A stretch of DNA of 64,000 nt from Acetobacteraceae bacterium (GTDB lineage: Bacteria > Pseudomonadota > Alphaproteobacteria > Acetobacterales > Acetobacteraceae): the NCBI GenBank assembly GCA_947474705.1, contig CANJJS010000017.1, positions 1 to 64,000 on the forward strand. The letters run 5' to 3'. The translations under genes were made by a program, and so were the position numbers. Positions within the stretch are counted from its first letter, which is position 1; every line of letters starts with the position of its first letter. The notes below the pieces were generated by a model, which saw nothing but the letters and a program-made list of their open reading frames with translations, was not told where the DNA came from and made no database searches. Positions 28,228 to 36,662 of the stretch are shown piece by piece.

Positions 28228-29157
28228 TCAGGCGATCCCCGTGTGGAACACCGCTTTGCCCATCACCTGCCGGTCGCGCAACATTTCGCCAACGGCCAGC
28301 AACTCCGACCAATCGCGTTCGATGCCAACCAGAGGTTTCAACTGCCCGTTCGCGATCATGGAAACCATCAGCGCGATATCCGGCGCGAACATCTCGTCCG
28401 CCTCGCAGGTGAAATAGAAAAAGCTCTGAATGCACGCGTTTTGCGCAGGCCGGAAATCCATGAAGCCGATCTCGGTGCGTTCGCCAGAGGAATTGCCATA
28501 GACCGCGATCGTGCCCTTGGGCTCAATCCGCTTCAGCGCCTCCGCCAAGGATTTCCCGCCCGCCGCTTCCAGGATCAAACTGAATTTCCCACTCGCGTTC
28601 TCGATCCCCTCCACGATCTCATGCGCCCCCAGCTCCGCCAGCCCCTGGGCGCGCGACGCGCTGCCAACGACGGCGGTGACACGCGCGCCCGACAAAGCCG
28701 CGATCTGGATCGCCAACATCCCGACACCGCCGGCCGCGCCCGTCACGAGAACCCGCCGGCCCGCGATCGCGCCGCCCAGACGCACGCAGCGCAGCGCCGT
28801 GATCCCCGCGACCGGCAGCGTGCAGGCCGCCGCGAAACTCACGTTATCCGGCAGCGGCACCAACCGCTGAGCCGGGACGGCGGCCTGTTCCGCCCACCCA
28901 TACTGGTCGATCAGGCAAACGACCCGCGTCCCCACGGGCGGGCCGGACCCATCCGCCGCCTGCTTCAGCACCACGCCCGCGATGTCCTGACCGGGAATCC
29001 AGCCAACCCCATTGCGGGCGAAGGAGGCAAGCTCGCCACGGTTCAATGAGAAACAATGCACCGCGACGACGGCTTCGTTCCGCGCCGGCACGGGGTCCGG
29101 CATGTCCCGGATTTCGATCGGCTTCGCGGGATTGAGAGTTGTGGCGATCGCGCGCAT
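28228..29157 (-). CDS. Quinone oxidoreductase-like zinc-type dehydrogenase (MDR)
   Basis: A 309-residue medium-chain dehydrogenase/reductase. The GroES-like N-terminal domain contains VHCFSLNRGELASFARNGVGWIPGQDIAG. The Rossmann part has VLVTGAAGGVGMLAIQIAALSGARV. The zinc-binding cysteines of true alcohol dehydrogenases are not evident, so it is probably an NADPH-dependent, zinc-free reductase. Gaps of 1 bp to the lactonase upstream and 0 bp to the GMC gene downstream indicate one transcript. Confidence 0.87.
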   Translation of the reverse strand: MRAIATTLNPAKPIEIRDMPDPVPARNEAVVAVHCFSLNRGELASFARNGVGWIPGQDIAGVVLKQAADGSGPPVGTRVVCLIDQYGWAEQAAVPAQRLVPLPDNVSFAAACTLPVAGITALRCVRLGGAIAGRRVLVTGAAGGVGMLAIQIAALSGARVTAVVGSASRAQGLAELGAHEIVEGIENASGKFSLILEAAGGKSLAEALKRIEPKGTIAVYGNSSGERTEIGFMDFRPAQNACIQSFFYFTCEADEMFAPDIALMVSMIANGQLKPLVGIERDWSELLAVGEMLRDRQVMGKAVFHTGIA

Positions 29158-29158
29158 G

Positions 29159-30154
29159 TCACACCTTCGGCAAAGATTCGCCGGCGAAGAACCGGCGCGG
29201 GTTGTCTTCCAGAATGGAAAAAATCTGCCCGTCGGACAGGCCGCGCTCCCGCAGCATCGGCAGAAAATCCATGAAGATATACGAATACGGCGGCGGCCAC
29301 GCCCCTTGCGCCCGCAGCGCCTCGATATGCGCCTGCTCCTGGGCCGAAAGCTGCCGGGCGAATTTCCCCAGCCAGCCGCAATGACGATCCTGACTCATCA
29401 GAATCTGCGCCTGGTGTCCGGATTTCACCAGTTTCACCAAATTGTCCGCGCGCAGTTCATCGGGTTGATACCGTAACAACCCGATCCGGTCGAACCCGAT
29501 ATAGGTCCCGCCATCGACGATGCGCCGGTGATAGGCTGGATCCGGATTCCCACAGCAATGCCCGATCAAACATCGATGCGGCGCCACCCCGTTTTTCGCG
29601 AAAGCCGCCTGTTGATCCGGACCGGCGAACCCGTCCTGCGTATGGGTAATGATCGGCACACCCGTCGCTTTCTGCGCGATACAGGCCGCCTCCAAAAACT
29701 TCATTTCCAGCGGCGAAATTCCGGGTTCGCCGGTCGCGACCTTGATCGCGCCCGCGCGCACGCCGGTATTTCCTATGCCATGCGCGATTTCGCGAATATA
29801 GAGTTCCGCGATTTCCTCGACGGTACGCGCCCGCCAATAAACCGGCAGACCCATCGCCTCGAAATAAAAACCGGTGGTGCAGACGACGTTCATCTCCGAT
29901 TTCTCGGCGATTTCCTTCATCATCCCGGCATCGCGCCCCAGTTCGATCGGGCAGGGATCGACGAAACTCTTCACGCCATGCTCGACCCGCAACTGTGTCA
30001 GGCGCTTCACCGCCTCCGCGATGAAGCCCGCGCGGTCGAACACGGCCAAGGGATCGAATTCCGCGCCGGAAAAGGCGATGAACAAATGCTGGTGCATCAG
30101 CGTGCGTCCGAGCTGGCCGAGTTCGATCGGCCCCGTGACTGTCTGAACTTTCAT
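29159..30154 (-). CDS. Phosphotriesterase-family metallohydrolase (probable lactonase)
   Basis: A 331-residue TIM-barrel amidohydrolase of the PTE family. The metal ligands are in place: H21 and H23 (LMHQHLF), the carboxylated lysine K138 (AGAIKVATGE), H171 (ITHTQDG), H199 (IGHCCG) and D256 (MSQDRHCG). Most bacterial PTE homologues hydrolyse lactones, with promiscuous phosphotriesterase activity. The ribosome-binding site AGAGGACAG precedes the ATG. It lies between the carboxylesterase and the two redox genes, suggesting the operon opens a lactone or ester and then oxidises the product. Active site intact; true substrate unknown. Confidence 0.88.
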   Translation of the reverse strand: MKVQTVTGPIELGQLGRTLMHQHLFIAFSGAEFDPLAVFDRAGFIAEAVKRLTQLRVEHGVKSFVDPCPIELGRDAGMMKEIAEKSEMNVVCTTGFYFEAMGLPVYWRARTVEEIAELYIREIAHGIGNTGVRAGAIKVATGEPGISPLEMKFLEAACIAQKATGVPIITHTQDGFAGPDQQAAFAKNGVAPHRCLIGHCCGNPDPAYHRRIVDGGTYIGFDRIGLLRYQPDELRADNLVKLVKSGHQAQILMSQDRHCGWLGKFARQLSAQEQAHIEALRAQGAWPPPYSYIFMDFLPMLRERGLSDGQIFSILEDNPRRFFAGESLPKV

Positions 30155-30172
30155 GTCTCTGTCCTCTTTGTC

Positions 30173-31720
30173 TCAGCGCGTGCCAACAATGTCTTGCCAC
30201 AACGCGCGCGTTTCCCCACGCGGATCGTTCTCCACCCGGCACGTCGCGTCGAACATCAGAGTCGCGCGGGTCTTTGTGTCGTAGGCGGGCCAATGCGGAA
30301 TGGACGGATGATCCGGCACCCCGCTCCGCGCGAAAGCGGCCCAAACCCCCGACATCGCCGCCGCCAGATTTTTCGCGGTCTCGCTGTTGTCCGTGGCGTT
30401 GGTCAGGTCGATCGTATCGAAACAGAACGGCACATCCATCGCGTGCGGCGCCTTCATCTTGCCGCCGAGCACCGGTGTTTCCCACTCGAACGAATACATC
30501 CACACCGGCGCCGTCGCGTTCGCCACCCGCCGTTCCGCCAGCGTCAGCGACCGGATCCGGAAATTGCAGTCCGTCGTCGCCGAAATCAGCCGGTCCGCCG
30601 CGCTCGCCCCCGGATAAAGCCGCCGGTACGTCTCCACCACCCGTCCCGTATGGTCCCCAGCCAGCGCGCGAATCCGCTCTTCCATTTGCATTTCGGAAAT
30701 CGTGCGGTTCCAGACGAGGTCGTCGGGCGCCAGAAAACTCGCCGTTTCGTCCTTCATATCGCCAATCAGCAGCGGAATGTCCCGCATGACCGGCGAGGCC
30801 ACGGGATCGAACGGATGTCCCGGCAACACGTCGCCATCGACCACCGGTCCGAACGGGTAACGATCGAAAAACCGGTGTTCCGAAGCGCCCAAAGCCCGTT
30901 CCGCCGGCTTGATCGCCGCCAGCAACGCCGCAACCGGCAGAGCCTGTAAAGCCGACGCCGCATTCCCGGCGGAAATCCCGAGTTCCTTCAACACCAGAGA
31001 CGTCAACCGCAACGCCCGTTCCCGCGTCCGGTGCCGCACCGCCGCGCCACTTTGAATGATTGCCTTATGGAACAGTCCAGCCGCGGAGGGCATCGCCAGC
31101 AGCGTACTGACCTTCCCTCCGCCTCCCGATTCCCCGAAAATCGTGACATTCCCGGGATCGCCGCCAAACGCCGAAATATTGTCGCGCACCCACTCCAGCG
31201 CCGCGACCATGTCGAGCGTCCCCGCGTTTCCAGAACGCGCGAAGTCCGCGCCCCCGGATTCCGACAAATCGAGATGCCCGAAAATATTCAGCCGGTGATT
31301 GACGGTGACAACCACCACATCCCCGCGCTTCGCCAGCCGGCTGCCGCGCAGCCGTTCCGCGTTCGCGCTGCCATAGGCAAACGCCCCGCCATGCCACCAC
31401 ACCATCACCGGCCGCTTCGCCCCGTCGGACACACCGGGCGTCCAGACATGCAGCGTCAGACAATCCTCCGAATCCGGCGACGTATCCGGCGGGCCGGAAA
31501 AATTCTCCAGCTCCGGACGCGTGCCCGACCGCAACCCCGCCTGCGGTGCCCGCCCGGCATAAGCCGTCGCATCCCGCTCCCCAGACCAGGCCACGACCGG
31601 TCTGGGCGGCAAAAACCGCAGCGCGCCCATGGGAGGCGCGGCATAGGGAACGGCCTTGAAAACGGCCACGCCTTCCACCGTCGTGCCGCGCAACGCGCCG
31701 CTCGAAATATCCACCCGCAT
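30173..31720 (-). CDS. Type-B carboxylesterase/lipase, catalytically complete
   Basis: A 515-residue alpha/beta hydrolase of the carboxylesterase type B family. The start is the ATG at 31720 (MRVDISSGALRGTTVEGV), directly after GGGAGGGAACC; the longer ORF is upstream noncoding. The nucleophile is S198 in FGESGGGG. The oxyanion HGG is at 110-112 (WWHGGAF). The family markers SEDCLTLHVWTP, GDMKDETASFL (acid region) and APHAMDVPFCF (His region) are present. No signal peptide, so cytoplasmic. It is the first gene of the esterase-lactonase-dehydrogenase-GMC operon. A paralogue at 38755-40416 has lost the serine. Confidence 0.9.
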   Translation of the reverse strand: MRVDISSGALRGTTVEGVAVFKAVPYAAPPMGALRFLPPRPVVAWSGERDATAYAGRAPQAGLRSGTRPELENFSGPPDTSPDSEDCLTLHVWTPGVSDGAKRPVMVWWHGGAFAYGSANAERLRGSRLAKRGDVVVVTVNHRLNIFGHLDLSESGGADFARSGNAGTLDMVAALEWVRDNISAFGGDPGNVTIFGESGGGGKVSTLLAMPSAAGLFHKAIIQSGAAVRHRTRERALRLTSLVLKELGISAGNAASALQALPVAALLAAIKPAERALGASEHRFFDRYPFGPVVDGDVLPGHPFDPVASPVMRDIPLLIGDMKDETASFLAPDDLVWNRTISEMQMEERIRALAGDHTGRVVETYRRLYPGASAADRLISATTDCNFRIRSLTLAERRVANATAPVWMYSFEWETPVLGGKMKAPHAMDVPFCFDTIDLTNATDNSETAKNLAAAMSGVWAAFARSGVPDHPSIPHWPAYDTKTRATLMFDATCRVENDPRGETRALWQDIVGTR

Positions 31721-31817
31721 GGTTCCCTCCCATTGTGCCGCTCGCCGGCGGGCATCATGCTGCCGCGCGGTCCGAAGCCTGTCGAGTAGCGGACCCGCGC
31801 GCGGAGGAAGGCAAAAG

Positions 31818-32819
31818 ATGATCAACCGGCGAATTCTTCTCAAATCCCGCCCCACCGGCATTCCGGGCGAGCATAATTTCGAACAAGACGAAATCCCCGC
31901 GGCACCCCCCGGCATGGGCGAACTCTTCGTCGAAACCCTCTACATCTCCATCGACCCCGCGATGCGCTCCTGGATCGCCCAGACCTCCGGCTACACCGCC
32001 GGAGTCGCGCTCGGCGCCGTCATGCGCGCCGGCGGTATCGCGCGAGTCCTCTCCAGCCGCGCCGAGGGCTTCGCGCCCGGCGACCTCGTCCAGGGACGCA
32101 CCGGCTGGCAGTCCCATCCCACGTTGCTCGGACGCCAAACCCAGAAACTCGACCTCTCCTTGGGCTCCCTCGAAGACTGGATGGGCCCCCTCGGCACCTC
32201 CGCTTTGACCGCCTATTTCGGCCTCCGCGACATCGCCGCGCTGAAGCCCGGCGAAACCCTCCTCGTCTCCGCCGCCGCCGGCGGCGTCGGACAGATCGCC
32301 GCCCAGATCGGCCTGATCGACGCCTGCCACGTCGTCGGCATCGCCGGCGGACCCGAGAAATGCGCCTTCCTGCGCGACACGCTCGGCCTCCACGCCGCCA
32401 TCGATTACAAAGCGGAAAACGACCTGACCGCCGCCATCCGCCGGGCCTGCCCGGAGGGTCTCGACGTTTATTTCGACAATGTCGGCGGCCCCACCCTCGA
32501 CGCCGCCCTCGCCAACCTCCGGGATGACGCCCGGGTCGCCATCTGCGGCCGAATCTCCCAGACCGTCGCGGCCGAACCCTACGGCATCCGCAATCTCGGC
32601 GGGATGGGCGCCCGGCGGATCGCGCTCCGCAACTTCCTCGTTTTCGACTACCACGACCGCTATAACGAAGCCCGCGCCTGGCTCGCCGCCCGTATCCGCG
32701 AAGGCAAACTCCACCAAAAACTCCACATCCTCGACGGCCTCGACACCGCGCCCATGGCACTCGGCATGCTGTTCAAAGGCGAGAACACCGGAAAGCTGAT
32801 CGTCAAAGCCGGGGGGTGA
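31818..32819 (+). CDS. NADP-dependent oxidoreductase (zinc-free MDR, alkenal reductase type)
   Basis: A 333-residue medium-chain reductase of the prostaglandin reductase/CurA-like group. The start at 31818 follows a strong GGAGGAAGG site. The N-terminus has NRRILLKSRPTGIPGEHNF, with FVETLYISIDPAMRSWI, a hallmark of this subgroup. The cofactor motif is VSAAAGGVGQIAAQIG. YFDNVGGPTLDAALANL and GRISQTVAAEPYGIRN lead to KLIVKAGG at the end. It is divergent from the carboxylesterase operon (97-bp shared upstream region) and may be co-regulated with it. Reduces double bonds of enones or enals; substrate unknown. Confidence 0.88.
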   Translation: MINRRILLKSRPTGIPGEHNFEQDEIPAAPPGMGELFVETLYISIDPAMRSWIAQTSGYTAGVALGAVMRAGGIARVLSSRAEGFAPGDLVQGRTGWQSHPTLLGRQTQKLDLSLGSLEDWMGPLGTSALTAYFGLRDIAALKPGETLLVSAAAGGVGQIAAQIGLIDACHVVGIAGGPEKCAFLRDTLGLHAAIDYKAENDLTAAIRRACPEGLDVYFDNVGGPTLDAALANLRDDARVAICGRISQTVAAEPYGIRNLGGMGARRIALRNFLVFDYHDRYNEARAWLAARIREGKLHQKLHILDGLDTAPMALGMLFKGENTGKLIVKAGG

Positions 32820-32832
32820 GGGGACGGTGTCT

Positions 32833-32910
32833 GGGGAGACGCCGGGGCGCTGCCCCGGACCCCGCGAGGGCGCTGCCCTTCGAACCCGCCAAGGCAGGGC
32901 CTTGGATGCC
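32833..32910 (-). repeat. 78-bp GC-rich dispersed repeat, copy 2 (left arm of palindrome)
   Basis: Reverse-oriented copy of the unit at 67-144; the last ~58 nt are nearly identical between the two (GGCGGGTTCGAAGGGC, GGGGCAGCGCCCC). With copy 3 and a central hairpin it forms a ~270-bp imperfect palindrome filling the 287-bp gap between the MDR gene and rodA. Confidence 0.8.
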
Positions 32911-32915
32911 ATCTT

Positions 32916-32988
32916 TGGGTGATATGAAGAAGGGGGCCTGGCGTGGCGGTTCAACCGTCTCGTATGGCCCCCTTCTTCATCTCACCCA
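32916..32988. repeat. 23-bp hairpin at centre of the palindromic element
   Basis: Arms TGGGTGATATGAAGAAGGGG... (32916-32938) and its complement (32966-32988) pair over 23 bp with one mismatch around a 27-nt loop. It lies between two inverted 78-bp repeats and between convergent genes, so it may stop transcription from both sides, although the run after the stem is TTCTTCAT-like rather than a T-tract. Confidence 0.75.
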
Positions 32989-32994
32989 CTAAAC

Positions 32995-33072
32995 GGGTCC
33001 AGGGCCCCCGCCCTGGTGGGGTCGAGGGGCAAAGCCCCCGTGGGGTCTGGGGCAAAGCCCCAGTGTCTCCCC
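32995..33072 (+). repeat. 78-bp GC-rich dispersed repeat, copy 3 (right arm of palindrome)
   Basis: Same orientation and same 78-nt length as copy 1 at 67-144, with more substitutions (CCCTGGTGGGGTCGAGGGGC in place of the CCCTGGCGGGTTCGAAGGGC type). It pairs with copy 2 to form the outer stem of the palindrome. Confidence 0.75.
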
Positions 33073-33106
33073 AAACACCGCCCTCTCACCCCATGGCTCC
33101 GGCCGG

Positions 33107-34252
33107 TCAGCGTTCGTTGTCCGTGCCTTCGAACTCCACGTCGCGGTGGACCTGGACGGACATCAGCACCCCGAAGGACACCATCATCGTGATCATGGCG
33201 GAGCCGCCGTGGGAGACCAGTGGCAGTGGGACGCCGCCGACGGGGATCACGCCCATGACCATCGCGATATTCACGAAGCAGTAAAAAAAGAAATTGCAGG
33301 CGATTCCGAACGCCACCAGGCGTCCGAACTGGTGTTTGCAGCGCAGTCCGATCGCCAGGGCGGACCAGATGATCAGGCCCAGCAGTGTCATGACGCTGAC
33401 GGCGCCGACCAGCCCGAATTCCTCGCCGATCATGGTGAAGATGAAGTCGGTTTGTTTTTCCGGCAGAAAGTCCAGATGCCCTTGGGTGCCCTGCAGGTAG
33501 CCTTTGCCCCAGAACCCGCCAGAGCCCAGCGCGATCTTGGACTGAATGATGTTGTAGCCCGCGCCCAGAGGATCGCTCTCCGGGTTCATGAAGGTGTCGA
33601 TGCGGGCGCGTTGGTAGTCGTGGAGGTGATGGTAAGCATAGCGCGCGGCGAAGGGCACGGGCAGCAGCACCAGCACGAATTTCCACCAGCGGACTCCGGC
33701 GGCGAAGAACAATGCGCCGCCCAGCATCATGGTGATCATGGCGGTGCCAAGGTTGGGTTCTTTCAGGATCAGGGCGACGGGCACCAGCACCGCGACGATC
33801 GCGGGCAGCAGGAACAGCGGGTTGCCGATTTTCTCCCAGCTCGCGCGATGGAACCAGGCGGCGAGCGCCAGGATCAGCGCCAGCTTCATCAGTTCCGACG
33901 GCTGGATCTGCTGCCCGCCGATATCGATCCAGCGTTGCGCGCCCTTGCCGACATGGCCCACCCGCAAGACCAGGATCAGCAGCACCACCCCGCCCGCATA
34001 GGCCAGCCACGACAGCCGCGCGATGAAGCGGATATCGATCAGCGCGATGCACAGCATCAGCAGCAGCCCCACCGCGAACCGCACGATGTGCCGCGTCGCG
34101 TAGGGATCGGGCGACCCGCCCGCGGCGCTGTAAAGCGCCGTGTATCCCACCGAGGCCAGCGCGCAGAGCAACAGCACGAACAGCCAGTTGATCCGGAAAA
34201 TCTTGCCCGTCAGATCGTGCGAGCTTTCCCGCCACAGCCGCCGTTCGTTCAC
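33107..34252 (-). CDS. rodA: Rod shape-determining peptidoglycan glycosyltransferase RodA
   Basis: SEDS-family inner-membrane glycosyltransferase that polymerises lipid II for cell elongation with PBP2. 381 residues, about ten membrane helices. Family motifs are RWIDIGGQQIQPSELMKLALILALA, TALLIMEPNLGT-type KEPNLGTAMITMMLGGALFF, QSKIALGSGGFWGKGYLQGTQGHLDFLPEKQTDFIFTMIGEEFG and GVPLPLVSHGGSAMITMM. The start overlaps the mrdA stop by 4 nt. It is the last gene of the mre operon, and the palindromic element follows. Confidence 0.96.
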   Translation of the reverse strand: MNERRLWRESSHDLTGKIFRINWLFVLLLCALASVGYTALYSAAGGSPDPYATRHIVRFAVGLLLMLCIALIDIRFIARLSWLAYAGGVVLLILVLRVGHVGKGAQRWIDIGGQQIQPSELMKLALILALAAWFHRASWEKIGNPLFLLPAIVAVLVPVALILKEPNLGTAMITMMLGGALFFAAGVRWWKFVLVLLPVPFAARYAYHHLHDYQRARIDTFMNPESDPLGAGYNIIQSKIALGSGGFWGKGYLQGTQGHLDFLPEKQTDFIFTMIGEEFGLVGAVSVMTLLGLIIWSALAIGLRCKHQFGRLVAFGIACNFFFYCFVNIAMVMGVIPVGGVPLPLVSHGGSAMITMMVSFGVLMSVQVHRDVEFEGTDNER

Positions 34253-36108
34253 GATTTGGCGTCCGCGATCTGGGCGGTTTCGGAGTCCGGTTTTCCCGCC
34301 GGATCGCGCTTCAACACTTCCAGCATGATGTCGCGCGCGATCGGGCCCGCTGTCGCGCCACCCGCGTTGCCGTGCTCGACGACGACCGACAGCGCGTAGC
34401 GCGGCTTGTCATAGGGCGCGTAGGCCACGAACAGCGCGTGCGGGCGGTACTCCCAGGGCAGGTTTTTACTGTCGAACGTGCCGCTCTCGCGTTGCTTCCG
34501 GCTGACGCGGCGCACCTGCGACGACCCGGTTTTGCCGGCCATTTGCACCTGCCCGCCCAACCGAGCCTTGGGCGCGGTGCCGCCTTCGTTCACCACCGCG
34601 AACATTCCGCCGCGCACCGCTTGCAGCATCTGTTCTGGCACGCCCAGATCCGGCCAGTCCTCGGGCTGCGATCCCGGCTGCACCACCCCGGCGATGCGGC
34701 GGGTGAAATGCGGTTGCACCGCGCGCCCCGAGGCGATGCGGGCGGCATAAGTCGCCAGTTGCAGCGGTGTGTTCACGATCGGCCCCTGGCCGATGCCGCT
34801 GACCACGGTGTCGCCGAGTTGCCAGGGCAGCCCCTTGCCGGCACGCCAGTCCTTGGTCGGCACCTGGCCCACTCGTTGCCCAGGAATATCGATATCCAGC
34901 TCCGTGCCCAGCCCGAGCCGGTGCGACATCGCGGAAATACGATCGATCCCGGTGCGCAGCGCCACCTGGTAAAAATACACGTCGCAACTGTATTTCAGCG
35001 CGTTTTTCAGATCGACGCCGCCATGTCCCGACCGCGAGTGGCAGTGGAACCGGCTTCCTCCCAGATCGAAATGGCCCGGACAACTGATGCGGTCGTGATA
35101 CCCGATGGTTTTGGCGTCCAGCCCGGCCAGTGCCACCGCCATCTTGAACGTCGAACCCGGCGCGTAGAGTCCCGATGTCGCCTTGTTGATCAGCGGTGTC
35201 CGCCGGTCCTTGGTCCATTCCCGCCATTGCGCCTGCGACACGCCGGTCATGAACAAGGACGGATCGTAGGAGGGGTTGGAGACCATCGCCATGATCTCCC
35301 CGTTGCGGCAGTCCAGCACCACCGCGCTCGCGGCCTCGTCGCCAAGGCGCTTTTGGATGACCTGCTGCAAGCCGAAATCGAAGGCCAGGCCGATATCGTC
35401 GCCGTTCACGCCATCGGCGCGATCCAGTTCGCGGATCACCCGCCCGACCGCGTTCACCTCCAGGTGCACCACCCCGGGCCGTCCGCGCAGCGCCAGGTCG
35501 TGAAACTTCTCGATCCCGGCACGCCCGATCTTCACGCCCGGCAGGGCCATCAGCGGGTCGCCGGTCATGTCGTTCTCGCTGGGCGGGGCGACATAGCCCA
35601 GGATGTGGGCGAGTTCGTAGGGATGGTGATAGGTGCGGCTGGTGCCGCCATCGACGACGATCCCCGGCAGATCGGGCGCGTTGACCTCGATCTTCGTCAT
35701 GGCGTCGCGGCTGAGATATTCCTTGATCAAAATGGGAATATAGGATTTGCCGTTGCGCATGTCGCGCTCGATGCGGGTGCGCTCCGTCTCGGTCAGCGGC
35801 ACGATCGAGGCGAAATTGTCCAGCGTGCGGCGGACATTCACCGCCTGTTCCATCACCAGCAGCGCCCGCCAGTTGACGAGGCTCCCCGCCAGCACCTTCC
35901 CGAACCGGTCCAGAATCCGCCCGCGTCTCGGCGCGGTCATCCGTGCCGTGATGCGATTGTCTTCGGCCATCGTGGTGTAACGGGCGCCTTCTTCCACCTG
36001 CACCTGCCGCAATCGCGCGGCGAGCCCGCCCAACAGCAATGTCTGCGCGCCGCCAATCAGCAAGGCGCGGCGTGTGAAGACACTGGAACGGTTGACTTCC
36101 TTGCGCAT
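34249..36108 (-). CDS. mrdA: Penicillin-binding protein 2 (elongation transpeptidase)
   Basis: Class B PBP that cross-links peptidoglycan during rod elongation, working with RodA and MreBCD. 619 residues: short cytoplasmic tail, one membrane anchor (ALLIGGAQTLLLGGLAARL), dimerisation domain with RGRILDRFGKVLA, and transpeptidase domain. The catalytic S319-TFK322 lies in LYAPGSTFKMAVALAGL. KYSCDVYFYQVA holds the SxN-type motif (SCD), and MAGKTGSSQVRR the KTG box. Stop overlaps the rodA start, and start overlaps the mreD stop by one base. Confidence 0.96.
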   Translation of the reverse strand: MRKEVNRSSVFTRRALLIGGAQTLLLGGLAARLRQVQVEEGARYTTMAEDNRITARMTAPRRGRILDRFGKVLAGSLVNWRALLVMEQAVNVRRTLDNFASIVPLTETERTRIERDMRNGKSYIPILIKEYLSRDAMTKIEVNAPDLPGIVVDGGTSRTYHHPYELAHILGYVAPPSENDMTGDPLMALPGVKIGRAGIEKFHDLALRGRPGVVHLEVNAVGRVIRELDRADGVNGDDIGLAFDFGLQQVIQKRLGDEAASAVVLDCRNGEIMAMVSNPSYDPSLFMTGVSQAQWREWTKDRRTPLINKATSGLYAPGSTFKMAVALAGLDAKTIGYHDRISCPGHFDLGGSRFHCHSRSGHGGVDLKNALKYSCDVYFYQVALRTGIDRISAMSHRLGLGTELDIDIPGQRVGQVPTKDWRAGKGLPWQLGDTVVSGIGQGPIVNTPLQLATYAARIASGRAVQPHFTRRIAGVVQPGSQPEDWPDLGVPEQMLQAVRGGMFAVVNEGGTAPKARLGGQVQMAGKTGSSQVRRVSRKQRESGTFDSKNLPWEYRPHALFVAYAPYDKPRYALSVVVEHGNAGGATAGPIARDIMLEVLKRDPAGKPDSETAQIADAKS

Positions 36109-36662
36109 CAGGCACGCTCCGGGTCGGCGATGGACCGGTGGGCGAGCATCAGCGGGATCGCGACCACCGGATACAGCGCGGCGGCGAGCCCGGCCTGAAA
36201 CAGCACCGGACCGGCCGGGTACAGGCGGAAATTCAGCAGCGAGACCAAAGCCCAGTTCATCGCCGCGATGGCGCAGGCGACGGCGATGAAGATCGGCCAG
36301 ACCACGGCGAACCCTTGCCGCGCCAGGGTCCCGCGCAACCGCTGCGCCACCCCATGCGTCGTCAGCAATGTCAGCGGTCCGACCCCCAGAGGCAGAAAGG
36401 CCAGCAAATCAAGCAGTAAGCCCAGTGCCAGCACGACCGGAGGCGCCATCGCCTCGGGCCGGAACAGCGACCAGAACCAGACGCAGGTCAGCGCCACCAC
36501 CGGCGGCAAGGCCGATTGCCGCCAAAGCCCGAAGGGCGCCAGCGACAGCATCATCGCGACCAGGCTGGTGACGCCGGGGAAGGCGTGGCGCCAGGCGATA
36601 TCCAACCGGCGCCCAATCGATTGACGCGGCCGGATCCCAGGGGTGCGGTCGCTGAGCGCCAT
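36108..36662 (-). CDS. mreD: Rod shape-determining protein MreD
   Basis: Small integral membrane partner of MreC. 184 residues with about five or six hydrophobic helices (SLVAMMLSLAPFGLW, LPPVVALTCVWFWSLF, PPVVLALGLLLDLLAFLPLGVGPL and others). MreD is poorly conserved in sequence; DLLAFLPLGVGPLTLL is the recognisable region, and operon position makes the call firm. Start overlaps the mreC stop (ATGA) and stop overlaps the mrdA start. Confidence 0.92.
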   Translation of the reverse strand: MALSDRTPGIRPRQSIGRRLDIAWRHAFPGVTSLVAMMLSLAPFGLWRQSALPPVVALTCVWFWSLFRPEAMAPPVVLALGLLLDLLAFLPLGVGPLTLLTTHGVAQRLRGTLARQGFAVVWPIFIAVACAIAAMNWALVSLLNFRLYPAGPVLFQAGLAAALYPVVAIPLMLAHRSIADPERA

